This document shows, in pieces, positions 8,383-16,547 of a DNA stretch of 64,000 bases. Below the pieces are notes generated by a model. That model had not been told where the DNA came from. It did no database searches and saw only the letters and a list, made by a program, of their open reading frames with translations. A program made the translations under genes and the position numbers. Within the stretch, counting starts at the first letter, position 1; the number at the start of each line of letters is the position of its first letter. The stretch is from Lentisphaeria bacterium (lineage in GTDB: Bacteria > Verrucomicrobiota > Lentisphaeria > Victivallales > UBA1829): contig DPDG01000027.1 in NCBI GenBank assembly GCA_003526375.1, forward strand, positions 138,302 through 202,301, in the 5' to 3' direction.

Positions 8383-9960
8383 TCATTTTCCTCTGGCTAT
8401 CACGTAAGTCGGAAGACCGGAAACATCGAATTTTTTCAGGACTTTTTTGATATCCGCATTCGCCATATCCGTGGCGTCGAACTCGACGACGATAAAGTTT
8501 TTGAGTTCATTCTGAACCGCCGGGTCCTTGAATGTCGTTTTTTCCATCGCTTTGCAGTTTTTACACCACTCCGCACGGAAATCAATGAAGACAAGACGTT
8601 TCGTCTTCGCAGATTCTTTCAACGCACTGACCAGAGAATCCATGCTCTTTTCAATATTTTTATGGCTCTCCGCGAGAGAAGTGTAAATCACGATACCGGT
8701 ATATGCATAGTAGAGTCCGACGATAATGATTACAACGCCGAATACATATTTTACATATTTCATCCAGACCCCCGGCTTCGGCATGATCGAAAAACCCGCC
8801 GCCGCAACCGGCCATGGAAGTCCCATTCCAATGCCGAGCACGAACGGAAGAATCAAACCGATATGTTCACCGGAATTATACATTTTTGACGCTTGAAGCA
8901 ATGCCGCAACCACCACCGGCGCAACGCATGCGCCGGCAAGAAGCGCCGCAATGACTCCCATGACGAAAATACCGATGATTTTCGCACCGGACGGCATTTT
9001 GAAATTAGAACCGTAACGCGAAAAATCAATCATGAAAACATCAAACAAAGAGAGTCCCAGCAATACAAAAATCACTGCGACAACCGCATTGAACCACCAC
9101 GTGGAATCAATGACGCCGAAACTCGATCCTGTCAATACGACGAACAGCCCCAGAACTCCATAGGCAAGCGCAATTCCGAGACCGTAAACCAATCCTTTGG
9201 ACATACTTGCAAGACGGTGTTCCTTCCCGGCGTCCGCTCCGATAATCGCAAGGTTGATCGGAATCATCGGCAGTACACATGGCGTCAGATTCAGGGCAAT
9301 GCCGCCGATGAATGTTAAAATCAGGATCAGCAGGAAACTCTTATCGGCAAAACTCAGGAACATTTCGCTTTTTTCACCCTTGAGAAAAGGCAGAAACATA
9401 TCACTTGCCATATAACCGGATTCAGTGCGGACAATCTCAAAGGCGGGAATTTCCGAATTTGAATCCGCAGGCCCGCTTGCAATCTCCGCTTCTTTCTCTT
9501 TCAGCAGGGGAACCGGGCTTTTGGTCAACTCAAGTTTTGAAAATGTATATTCCCTGCTTTCAGGAAAGAAACAGACAGGTTCGGAATCCTTTGTCGCTTC
9601 GGAACATCCCTGCCATGCAAGTTTGAGTTCAAGAGGAAATTTCTGTCTGTCAATCGCAAAGACCCATTGAAAATCGGATCTGCCGCGGTAAACATTATTT
9701 TTCCCGAACACTTTGTCTTCGTAAGAGATGCTTGCAGGCTTCCTGACCGGTTTCAACTCCACCCCATTGGAAAACAAGGTCACTTTCGTAGTATTTTCAT
9801 ACAGATGAAATCCTTTTTCCACGGAAACCGTAACGGCGAACTCGGATTCGTTCATCGTGCAGGACCATTTGAATGCGTCTTCCGGATTCATGCCTGAAAG
9901 ATTCAAACAAAACAAAACCGCCAGATACAAAAAAACAGATATCTTCTGAATGATTTTCAT
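8383..9960 (-). CDS. dsbD: thiol:disulfide interchange protein DsbD, short C-terminus
   Basis: A 525-residue inner-membrane protein that carries electrons from cytoplasmic thioredoxin to periplasmic thiol proteins. Order: signal peptide (1-23), periplasmic alpha domain (about 25-150) with a cysteine pair in WQGC and EPVC, a polytopic beta domain (about 205-420) with cysteines in TPCVLPM and ACVAPV, and a thioredoxin-like gamma domain with WCKNC near residue 466. The protein stops right after GLPTYVIARGK, about 25 residues before the usual end of the thioredoxin fold, so the last strand and helix are missing. I could not find the missing part in another frame downstream. The gene follows the aminotransferase gene at a 91-base gap that holds a long hairpin. 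Confidence 0.92.
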   Translation of the reverse strand: MKIIQKISVFLYLAVLFCLNLSGMNPEDAFKWSCTMNESEFAVTVSVEKGFHLYENTTKVTLFSNGVELKPVRKPASISYEDKVFGKNNVYRGRSDFQWVFAIDRQKFPLELKLAWQGCSEATKDSEPVCFFPESREYTFSKLELTKSPVPLLKEKEAEIASGPADSNSEIPAFEIVRTESGYMASDMFLPFLKGEKSEMFLSFADKSFLLILILTFIGGIALNLTPCVLPMIPINLAIIGADAGKEHRLASMSKGLVYGLGIALAYGVLGLFVVLTGSSFGVIDSTWWFNAVVAVIFVLLGLSLFDVFMIDFSRYGSNFKMPSGAKIIGIFVMGVIAALLAGACVAPVVVAALLQASKMYNSGEHIGLILPFVLGIGMGLPWPVAAAGFSIMPKPGVWMKYVKYVFGVVIIIVGLYYAYTGIVIYTSLAESHKNIEKSMDSLVSALKESAKTKRLVFIDFRAEWCKNCKAMEKTTFKDPAVQNELKNFIVVEFDATDMANADIKKVLKKFDVSGLPTYVIARGK

Positions 9961-9990
9961 CCCGATCTTTCCCCTTGCTGTTAATTATGC

Positions 9991-10040
9991 CTCCGGTGTC
10001 TTCGACCTCATAAGACGGTTCGAAGTTCCGTTCACCGGAG
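9991..10040. repeat. two-stage inverted repeat between the aminotransferase gene and dsbD
   Basis: CTCCGGTG (9991-9998) is the reverse complement of CACCGGAG (10033-10040). Inside it, CTTCGA (10000-10005) is the reverse complement of TCGAAG (10020-10025). The two stems share an axis with 1 unpaired base on one side and 7 on the other, and a 14-base apical loop. No T-run follows in the minus direction, so it does not look like an ordinary terminator. It could stabilise the mRNA end of the aminotransferase gene or act as a leader structure for dsbD. Confidence 0.6.
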
Positions 10041-10051
10041 ACATTTCCCCA

Positions 10052-11287
10052 TTATTTCCGTGATTTCTTTTTCTTTCCTGCTTTCAGTTCCTTCAGAAAT
10101 TCCGCGATTTTATCCATTGCTTCTTTGATTCCGTCCATGGAAGTCGCATAGGAGCAACGCACAAATCCTTCTCCGCATTCTCCGAATGCGGTTCCTGGAA
10201 CCACAGCCACTTTCTTTTTCATCAGAAGCTGTGTTGCAAAGTCTCTGGAAGACAACCCGCTCGAAGTGATGTTCGGGAATACATAAAAAGCTCCTTCAGG
10301 CAGGAAACATTTCAAGCCCATTTCATTTAAACGCTTTACAATTACATTACGGCGGTCACGGTAATCCGCTTTCATCGCAAGCATGTCTTTTTTACCGCTT
10401 CTCAAAGCTTCCAGAGCCGCTTCCTGCGCGGTAATCGAGGCGCAGAGCATGGAATACTGATGAATTTTCATCATCGCATCAATAATTTCCGCAGGCCCGC
10501 AGGCGTAACCGAGACGGAATCCGGTCATTGCGAACGCTTTTGAAAAACCATGCAGAAACACGGTGCGTTCCTTCATTCCCGGGAACGTGGCAATTGAAGG
10601 CGTCATTTCACCGTACGTCAATTCCGTATAAATATGGTCGGCAAGCACAATCAGATTGTGACGCACTGCGATCTTCGCAATTTTTTCAGTCTGCTCATAA
10701 GTGAGCGTTGCGCCGGTCGGGTTACACGGAAAGTTCAGCAGAATCGCTTTTGTTTTCGGTGTAATCGCCTTTTCAAGGTCGTCCGGGTCCAATGCAAAAT
10801 CATTTTTTTCATATGTTTTAACCACCACCGGAACACCATGCGCCATACGGATTTCAGGTCCATAGGAAACGTAGCACGGCTCATGATAAATAATCTCGTC
10901 GCCCGGACTCGTAATGGCACGGATTACGAGGTCAAGCGCCTCGCTGACTCCAACCGTCACAATGCACTCATGAACCGGATCATAATCCAGATCATAGTCG
11001 CTGGACATATAGTTGCAGATCGCCTTGCGCAGAGAAAGCAGTCCGAGGTTTGAGGTATAATGCGTCTTTCCGCTCTCCAGTGAATAGATCGCACTTTCGC
11101 GGATGTTCCACGGCGTCACGAAATCCGGTTCGCCGATTCCCAGTGAAATAACGTCATCCATGGAGTTGACGAGTTCAAAAAAATCGCGTATTCCGCTCTT
11201 CGGCAATACGGCGATATGTGGAGCAATCAATGTTTTTTTCTTATTTTTTTCAACTTTGCTGTTATGGCGTGATCTTGAGCCGTTCAT
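10052..11287 (-). CDS. PLP aminotransferase class I, probable alanine/aromatic type
   Basis: A 411-residue fold-type I aminotransferase of the Igamma group. Visible motifs: ISLGIGEPDF near residue 47, HYTSNLGLLSLR (substrate loop), LNFPCNPTGAT around residue 184, ADHIYTELTY (Asp and Tyr that hold PLP) and HGFSKAFAMTGFRLGY with the PLP-lysine. The upstream, overlapping gene is an Lrp regulator, the same pairing as alaR-alaT (yugG-yugH) in Bacillus subtilis, which suggests alanine:2-oxoglutarate transamination, though the substrate is not proven. The start lies 26 bases inside the regulator gene and has a strong AGGAGGAAGAAG site there, so the two are translationally coupled. The N-terminal 20 residues are basic and the C-terminus is lysine-rich. 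Confidence 0.88.
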   Translation of the reverse strand: MNGSRSRHNSKVEKNKKKTLIAPHIAVLPKSGIRDFFELVNSMDDVISLGIGEPDFVTPWNIRESAIYSLESGKTHYTSNLGLLSLRKAICNYMSSDYDLDYDPVHECIVTVGVSEALDLVIRAITSPGDEIIYHEPCYVSYGPEIRMAHGVPVVVKTYEKNDFALDPDDLEKAITPKTKAILLNFPCNPTGATLTYEQTEKIAKIAVRHNLIVLADHIYTELTYGEMTPSIATFPGMKERTVFLHGFSKAFAMTGFRLGYACGPAEIIDAMMKIHQYSMLCASITAQEAALEALRSGKKDMLAMKADYRDRRNVIVKRLNEMGLKCFLPEGAFYVFPNITSSGLSSRDFATQLLMKKKVAVVPGTAFGECGEGFVRCSYATSMDGIKEAMDKIAEFLKELKAGKKKKSRK

Positions 11288-11762
11288 GATCTTCTTCCTC
11301 CTGCATCAGCTTGCCTGATTCTTTATACTTCTTCAACAGAAAATGGGTCGATGTGGAAAGCACACCGTCGATTGTGGCGAGCCTGCTTGCAACAAACTGT
11401 GCCACGTCATTCAGACTTTCACCCTTGATCTCCAACTGAAGATCGAAATTTCCGCCCGACATCAGATAAAGAGCGGAAACCTGTGAAAACTTACTGAGTC
11501 TACGCGCGATTTTATCAAATCCGCCCTCACGCTCCGGACGGATCTTAACTTCTATGATAGCCTTTACGGCACTTTCAGGCAATTCCGAGTCGTCGAACAC
11601 GGCCCGATAACCGATGATCACATTTTCCGCTTCCAGTCTTCTGATTTCCGCCTGGACCTCTTTCGCCGGAACATCAATTCTTTCGGAGATATCCTTCGCT
11701 GTAAGACGTCCATCCTCGCCGAGAAGCCTGAGAATGTTTCTTCTCATTTCGTTTCTGTTCAT
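11262..11762 (-). CDS. Lrp/AsnC family transcriptional regulator
   Basis: A 166-residue regulator with an N-terminal winged helix-turn-helix (residues 1-60, LTAKDISERIDVPAKEVQAEI) and a C-terminal RAM ligand-binding domain (about 65-145, with VSALYLMSGGNFDLQLEIKG). The family binds DNA as dimers or octamers and responds to amino acids. It overlaps the aminotransferase start by 26 bases, so it most likely controls its own operon in response to alanine or another amino acid. The last about 20 residues are an acidic tail beyond the RAM domain. Confidence 0.92.
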   Translation of the reverse strand: MNRNEMRRNILRLLGEDGRLTAKDISERIDVPAKEVQAEIRRLEAENVIIGYRAVFDDSELPESAVKAIIEVKIRPEREGGFDKIARRLSKFSQVSALYLMSGGNFDLQLEIKGESLNDVAQFVASRLATIDGVLSTSTHFLLKKYKESGKLMQEEEDHERLKITP

Positions 11763-11805
11763 TTGTATTCTCCGTTATAATACGTTAAAGGATTATAAAT
11801 ATGCC

Positions 11806-12705
11806 TCATAAATTGAAAAATGCAAGACCGAAAAGCGTCTGAATCATTATGAGAAACAGAAAAATCCCAGCAGTCATCATAGGACTGTCTACCAGGTCAA
11901 ACACTCCTCCGATACCGGGAATCGTATGTCCTGAGTCTTTGATCTTGCATGCACGTTTGACTGCGGACTCCGCAAGATCGCCCGCCATCCCGAAGAAAAA
12001 GAACAGAATTCCCGTAATAACAGCATAAAGCGGAGTACTGATAAACGGAATCCAGTAATGAAAAGCAAGACACAATAAAACAGTAAACAACAGTCCTCCG
12101 ACAGCGCCTTCGTATGACTTTCCCGGACTGATCGACGGTATCATCTTATGATTTCCGCCTTTCAGAATTTTATTGGACAATGTTCCGGTCACATACGCAC
12201 CTATATCACCGATTTTTGTGGCAAGAATAAAGAATAAAAATAATACATTCCAGTTGAAACGTATAGAATTGGCTCCCATGCAGTAAATGAATATAAGCAT
12301 GCAGATAGAAGGAGCAGTAATGAAGAAAACCCCGACAGTATTGAAAACTTTCTTCAATTTTATTTCAGAATTCCTGACAGAAAGAATCAGCAGCCAGATC
12401 AACACCGGCAGCAGTATGATTCCGCCCAAAAAGATCATTACCGGGATTTTTGAAAAAGTTGTATAAATAGAAGCAAACAGAACCAATTCCATAAATACAA
12501 TTAACGTATTTGCAATACAGACTCCGAGACTGTAAGTTTCCATGCCGATATTTCCGATCAGAGCGCAGAACTCCTTTGTAACAAAAAAGGAAAGAAACAG
12601 CGCCATAATGCCAAACAATTTCCAGCCAATGCCATTATCCATAAAAATAGATACGCCGAATAAAGAAAGCAGGACAACTGTGCTGCACAATCTGGGAATA
12701 AACAT
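11806..12705 (-). CDS. cdsA: phosphatidate cytidylyltransferase (CDP-diglyceride synthase)
   Basis: A 299-residue polytopic inner-membrane protein with about eight hydrophobic helices. It makes CDP-diacylglycerol from phosphatidate and CTP for phospholipid synthesis. The family signature appears near residues 254-280: SAVKRACKIKDSGHTIPGIGG followed by DLVDS. The upstream SPGKSYEGAVGG is also typical. ATG 12705 is chosen because it shares a base with the uppS stop (TAATG) and follows GGAAGA-type sequence; a longer frame exists but would be inside uppS. uppS-cdsA order is widespread in bacteria. Confidence 0.93.
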   Translation of the reverse strand: MFIPRLCSTVVLLSLFGVSIFMDNGIGWKLFGIMALFLSFFVTKEFCALIGNIGMETYSLGVCIANTLIVFMELVLFASIYTTFSKIPVMIFLGGIILLPVLIWLLILSVRNSEIKLKKVFNTVGVFFITAPSICMLIFIYCMGANSIRFNWNVLFLFFILATKIGDIGAYVTGTLSNKILKGGNHKMIPSISPGKSYEGAVGGLLFTVLLCLAFHYWIPFISTPLYAVITGILFFFFGMAGDLAESAVKRACKIKDSGHTIPGIGGVFDLVDSPMMTAGIFLFLIMIQTLFGLAFFNL

Positions 12706-13418
12706 TATTTTCTTCCTCCGAATCTTCTGTTTCTTCTGCCGTATGCGGAAACAGCTTTCCGAAGTTCCTCCATATCGAAATCCGGCCACAGAGTGTCTGT
12801 CACATAAATTTCCGAATAGGAAAGCTCCCAAAGCAGAAAATTACTCAACCGGAGCTCCCCGCTGGTTCGGATCAGCAGATCCGGATCGGGGACTTCCGGC
12901 AGATACATCCGCTCGGCAAAAGTTTCTTCATTGATATTTTCAATACTTAGTTTTCCATTCATTACATCCTGCGCTATTTTTTTCGCAGTATCGGCAATCT
13001 CGGCGCGCCCGCCGTAATTCAGGGCAAGAATCAGAGTCCCTCTCCTATTGGAAGCCGTTTTTTCTATCGCCAGATTCAAATATTCCCGCGACTTCTCAGG
13101 AAGTCCCCACATACGGCCCGTCACCATCAAACGCAGTCCCTTTTCAATCATTACAGAAAGATTTGCATCGATAAATTCGCACAGAAGTTCCATCAGGGCA
13201 TCCACTTCTTCTTTGGAACGCTTCCAGTTTTCCGTGCTGAACGCATACAATGTCACATACTCCACACCGGTATCCGCAAGATTCTCAATCAGCTTCTTGA
13301 CCGCCACGGCACCCATGCGGTGCCCTTCGACCCGCTCCACCCCATGACGTTCCGCCCAGCGTCCGTTGCCGTCCATGATAATCGCAATATGTCGCGGAAT
13401 TCTCTGTTCAGTTTCCAT
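12705..13418 (-). CDS. uppS: isoprenyl transferase (undecaprenyl diphosphate synthase)
   Basis: A 237-residue cis-prenyltransferase that adds isopentenyl units to farnesyl diphosphate, giving the C55 carrier for peptidoglycan and LPS. It has the conserved IIMDGNGRWAERHG (residues 13-26, catalytic Asp), YVTLYAFSTENWKRS at about 59-73, ALNYGGRAEI at about 143 and DLLIRTSGELRLSNFLLW at about 189. Length is typical. It overlaps gmhA by 11 bases upstream and cdsA by one base downstream, so the three form one transcript of envelope genes. Confidence 0.96.
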   Translation of the reverse strand: METEQRIPRHIAIIMDGNGRWAERHGVERVEGHRMGAVAVKKLIENLADTGVEYVTLYAFSTENWKRSKEEVDALMELLCEFIDANLSVMIEKGLRLMVTGRMWGLPEKSREYLNLAIEKTASNRRGTLILALNYGGRAEIADTAKKIAQDVMNGKLSIENINEETFAERMYLPEVPDPDLLIRTSGELRLSNFLLWELSYSEIYVTDTLWPDFDMEELRKAVSAYGRRNRRFGGRK

Positions 13419-14055
13419 AAAATGCTTCCTCCAGCATGAGACAAAGACAATGATAAAGCGGCAGGTGGTATTCCTGAATTACATACGTCTCGCGGGAAGG
13501 TGCCTTGACGGTACAGTCCGCAAGTTCTTCGCAAATCCCGCAATTTTCTCCGGTAAAGAGGATCGTTTTGATTTTTTTCACTTTCGCCACTTGAAAAGCG
13601 TAGTAAATATTTTTCGCGTTGCCGGAAGTGCTCAGCCCGATCAGCACATCTCCTTCACGCCCCATCACGAAAAGCTGTTGCGCGTAAGTCATAAGTGGGT
13701 CAACATCATTCATATACGCAGAAGATAGAGCAGGATGCGACAAAAGTGAAACAGCACGCAACCCCATTTGCAGTTTATTTGCAAGTTCTTCGTTTCCAAA
13801 TTGTTCCATAAAATCAGCACGGACAGCTTCCTTGACGGGGCGTTTCATTCTGAATCCTTTCATCAACTCTCCGACGATATGCTCGGAATCGGCAGCGCTG
13901 CCACCATTTCCGCAAACAAAAAGAATTCTGTCATTGAAAAAACAATTTTTTAGTATAGAATATGCTATGATGAGTTTTTCGGATGTTTTTTCCAGATCCG
14001 GATATCTCCTCAGGAGCTCTTTGATGTGTCTTGCTGTTATGTTGTCAGTAACCAT
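13408..14055 (-). CDS. gmhA: SIS-domain phosphoheptose isomerase-like protein
   Basis: A 215-residue SIS sugar-isomerase. GmhA converts sedoheptulose 7-phosphate to D-glycero-D-manno-heptose 7-phosphate, the first step to the LPS core heptose. Visible: FVCGNGGSAADSEHIVGEL (residues 47-65) and LIGLSTSGNAKN (about 138). It is about 20 residues longer than the E. coli enzyme, with an extra segment around 72-118. A GmhB-type phosphatase is found at 26242, which supports a heptose pathway. It is divergent from dnaN across 230 bases and starts the gmhA-uppS-cdsA transcript. Some SIS proteins of this shape act on other sugars, so the name is a best guess. Confidence 0.8.
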   Translation of the reverse strand: MVTDNITARHIKELLRRYPDLEKTSEKLIIAYSILKNCFFNDRILFVCGNGGSAADSEHIVGELMKGFRMKRPVKEAVRADFMEQFGNEELANKLQMGLRAVSLLSHPALSSAYMNDVDPLMTYAQQLFVMGREGDVLIGLSTSGNAKNIYYAFQVAKVKKIKTILFTGENCGICEELADCTVKAPSRETYVIQEYHLPLYHCLCLMLEEAFYGN

Positions 14056-14284
14056 GTTGATAACCTTGTTGAAAGTTGGTTAAGTAATTATTGAGAACTT
14101 TGGTGATGTAAATAGAACACCACTTCTCCACAAATTCAAAACATTTTCTCAACAAGTTGAAAAATATTTTATTTGAGTCTGATTTCCGGACTTGTAAACA
14201 CTATTGACAGCTATAATAGTAATGATATATAAGAAAGAAATACATAGATAAATAATTAACATACAGCAAAATCGAGGAACAACA
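14056..14284. other. A+T-rich divergent region upstream of dnaN, possible replication control site
   Basis: This 229-base gap lies between divergent gmhA and dnaN. It is clearly richer in A+T than its surroundings. It contains TTCTCCACA (14124-14132, one mismatch to the DnaA box TTATCCACA) and a near-perfect inverted repeat with arms TTTCTCAAC (14145-14153) and GTTGAAAAA (14156-14164). dnaA is not adjacent. A single imperfect DnaA box is weak evidence for an origin; DnaA-type regulation of dnaN is equally possible. Confidence 0.25.
14204..14233 (+). promoter_or_regulatory. sigma-70-type promoter of dnaN
   Basis: A perfect -35 TTGACA (14204-14209) is followed at 16 bases by TATATA (14226-14231) or at 18 bases by TATAAG (14228-14233). 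It lies about 52 bases upstream of the dnaN ATG. Confidence 0.6.
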
Positions 14285-15382
14285 ATGAAAATCAACGTAA
14301 AAAGAGAACTCCTACTGAAGGCGCTTCAGAAAGTCTGCAACATCATCGGAAGCAGAACCACTCTCCCTGTTCTTGCAAACGTCATGATGGAAGCGGAAAA
14401 TAACAAGCTCACCTTTACAACAACCGATCTTGAACTCAGGATCACGACTTCCATTGAAGCGGAAGTGGAAAAAAGCGGCAAGACGACTCTGCCGGCAAAG
14501 CGTCTTCTCGGACTTGTTTCCAAGTTCAAAGGCGACACCGTCAGTTTCGACACCAATGAAAACCATCACACCAAGATCAGTTGTGGAACAGCCGATTTCA
14601 TGATTCTCGGACTTACCCCCGATGATTTCCCGGTCCCGGTTGATTTCACGGCTCAGAGAACCATTAAAATCAAGCAGGGAGACCTTGCACGCATCATTGA
14701 CCGTATCTCCTATGCGGTCAGTTTGGATGACTCCAGAAAGGTGCTCCAGGGAATTTTCTTCTCCATCAAGGAGGGAAACCTGACCGCTGTCGCAACGGAC
14801 GGCAAACGTCTCGCACTCGTGGAAAAGCTCCTGGATGAGGCTCCCGTCGGTTCCGACGGCGATATCATCGTTACCTTGAAAGCTGCGAACGAGATCAAGC
14901 GGATTCTTGAAAAGGACGGCGATGTCGTCATTGAAATCGGTGAAAAACAGGCTGTCTTCAAAGTCGATTCCACAATGATCTATTCCAAGCTGATCGACGG
15001 CAACTATCCGAATTACAAGCAGGTGATTCCGGCTTCCTTTGCCAAGAAGATTTCCGTTCCTTGCTCGGACTTCATCGATGCTCTGGAAATCGTCAGCATC
15101 CCGCTGTTCGACGCTTCCTCATCCTATGTGAAGATCACATTTACCACGAACAAGCTGATGTTTGAGGCGAACAGCAACATCGGTGAAGGTAAAGAACACA
15201 TTGCGATCGAATATGAAGGCGAGGAGATGTCCCTTTCCTTCAATCCGCAGTTCCTTTCCGATCCGTTCAAACACATCGGCGTGGACAACGTCAATATCAA
15301 AATCAATGACGCATTCAGTCCGATCGCGATCGAAAGCGGCGACGGTTTCCTGTATGTGATCATGCCGATGAGAAATAAATAA
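14285..15382 (+). CDS. dnaN: DNA polymerase III sliding clamp (beta subunit)
   Basis: A 365-residue beta clamp, close to the 366 of E. coli. The protein forms a ring dimer that tethers polymerase III to DNA. The three repeated clamp domains span about 1-120, 125-245 and 250-365. Typical stretches include LLKALQKVCNIIGSRTTLPVL, GLTPDDFPV, ATDGKRLAL and the C-terminal YVIMPMR. A promoter-like element lies upstream and a GGAAC(A)-type weak ribosome site before the ATG. It is followed by recF but without dnaA before or gyrB after, unlike the classical order. Confidence 0.98.
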   Translation: MKINVKRELLLKALQKVCNIIGSRTTLPVLANVMMEAENNKLTFTTTDLELRITTSIEAEVEKSGKTTLPAKRLLGLVSKFKGDTVSFDTNENHHTKISCGTADFMILGLTPDDFPVPVDFTAQRTIKIKQGDLARIIDRISYAVSLDDSRKVLQGIFFSIKEGNLTAVATDGKRLALVEKLLDEAPVGSDGDIIVTLKAANEIKRILEKDGDVVIEIGEKQAVFKVDSTMIYSKLIDGNYPNYKQVIPASFAKKISVPCSDFIDALEIVSIPLFDASSSYVKITFTTNKLMFEANSNIGEGKEHIAIEYEGEEMSLSFNPQFLSDPFKHIGVDNVNIKINDAFSPIAIESGDGFLYVIMPMRNK

Positions 15383-15414
15383 CGGATTTTCCTGATTTTC
15401 ATCTGACTCAATCC

Positions 15415-15447
15415 TCCCCCGGATATTTTCCGGGGGATATTTTATAT
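15415..15447 (+). terminator. terminator-like hairpin between dnaN and recF
   Basis: TCCCCCGG (15415-15422) pairs perfectly with CCGGGGGA (15430-15437) over a 7-base loop, followed by the T-rich TATTTTATATT. The recF start codon is only 16 bases beyond the stem and has no clear ribosome site, so this hairpin may terminate most dnaN transcripts and keep recF expression low. Confidence 0.75.
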
Positions 15448-15453
15448 TATGAT

Positions 15454-16527
15454 ATGCTGAATGAACTGAAACTTGAAAATTTCCGGAATTTTTCCGGAGC
15501 TTCCTTGTCTTTTCAGTCCAGATCCGTCATATTCCGGGGGGCAAACGGGCAGGGGAAAACGAGTCTTCTGGAGTCCATTTTCTTTATTGCGAATCTCCGT
15601 TCCTTCCGTACATCCCAGACCAGAGAGATCAAGAAAATCGGTTCACAGTCGTTCCGTCTGGGAGTCAGTATCAAGCGAAATGAAAAATGGAATACCAGGC
15701 TGGAGCTGGAAGCGGGAAATATCCGCAGCCTTAAAATTGACGGTCTGCCGGTTTCAAAAGCAAGCGATTTTACAGGACGCATCAAGACGATTGCCTTTCT
15801 GCCTGACGATCCGTTTATCATCAATGGGTCCTCCCAGTTGAGGCGGCGTTTTTTCGATATGTTCATCTGTATGCTGGATCGTGAATACTTTACGGCGCTC
15901 CAGCATTATTCTTCGGCTTTGAAATCCCGTAATTTCATTTTGAAAAGCAGGAATTTGAACCGGGATATTTTGCTTTCCTATAACTCCCTGCTTGCTTATT
16001 CGGGTGAGAAAATCATAAAATTAAGGTTGAGATACAGTCAGCTTCTTTCTGATGGAATGAAGAATATCTTAGCGGAAATTCGTCCTGAACTTGCTGATTT
16101 CAGGATCAGGATGCGTTATGCAAAAGAGACGGAGGACAGAGAGTCTTTCATGAAGAAACTGGAAGCCGACTTTTCCAGAGATGTGCAGAAAGGTTTTACC
16201 ACGTTCGGTCCTCATCTGGATGATTTTGATTTTATCGTGGATGAAAAATCTTTGCGTTTCTACGGTTCGCGCGGACAATGCCGCATGGCGTCGCTCTGCC
16301 TCAAACTGGCGGAACTGGAAATTGTCAAAATGAACTCGCCGAGTGATAATGGTACGGTGGTTCTGGTGGACGATGCAACAGGAGATCTGGATGTAAAAGC
16401 CAAGTTTTCATTTCTTTCCAAAATTGCAATGGCGGGGCAGATTTTTCATGCGTTCACGGAACTGCCGGATGATGGGTTTTTCAGGGAATCGCAAATATTT
16501 CAAGTAGAAAATGGAACAGTTTCATAA
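15454..16527 (+). CDS. recF: DNA replication and repair protein RecF
   Basis: A 357-residue SMC-like ATPase that helps load RecA at gaps. Walker A is GANGQGKTSLLE (residues 29-40). The family pieces RNFILKSRN in the middle, TTFGPHLDDF at about 249, SRGQCRMASLCLKLAELE (signature) at about 269 and VLVDDATGDLD (Walker B with the D-loop) at about 306-316 are all seen. It starts 71 bases after dnaN behind a terminator-like hairpin; no ribosome site is visible, so the start may be elsewhere or translation weak. thiI follows at 20 bases. Confidence 0.95.
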   Translation: MLNELKLENFRNFSGASLSFQSRSVIFRGANGQGKTSLLESIFFIANLRSFRTSQTREIKKIGSQSFRLGVSIKRNEKWNTRLELEAGNIRSLKIDGLPVSKASDFTGRIKTIAFLPDDPFIINGSSQLRRRFFDMFICMLDREYFTALQHYSSALKSRNFILKSRNLNRDILLSYNSLLAYSGEKIIKLRLRYSQLLSDGMKNILAEIRPELADFRIRMRYAKETEDRESFMKKLEADFSRDVQKGFTTFGPHLDDFDFIVDEKSLRFYGSRGQCRMASLCLKLAELEIVKMNSPSDNGTVVLVDDATGDLDVKAKFSFLSKIAMAGQIFHAFTELPDDGFFRESQIFQVENGTVS

Positions 16528-16547
16528 TTTTTTAAAGAGGTATCTGT

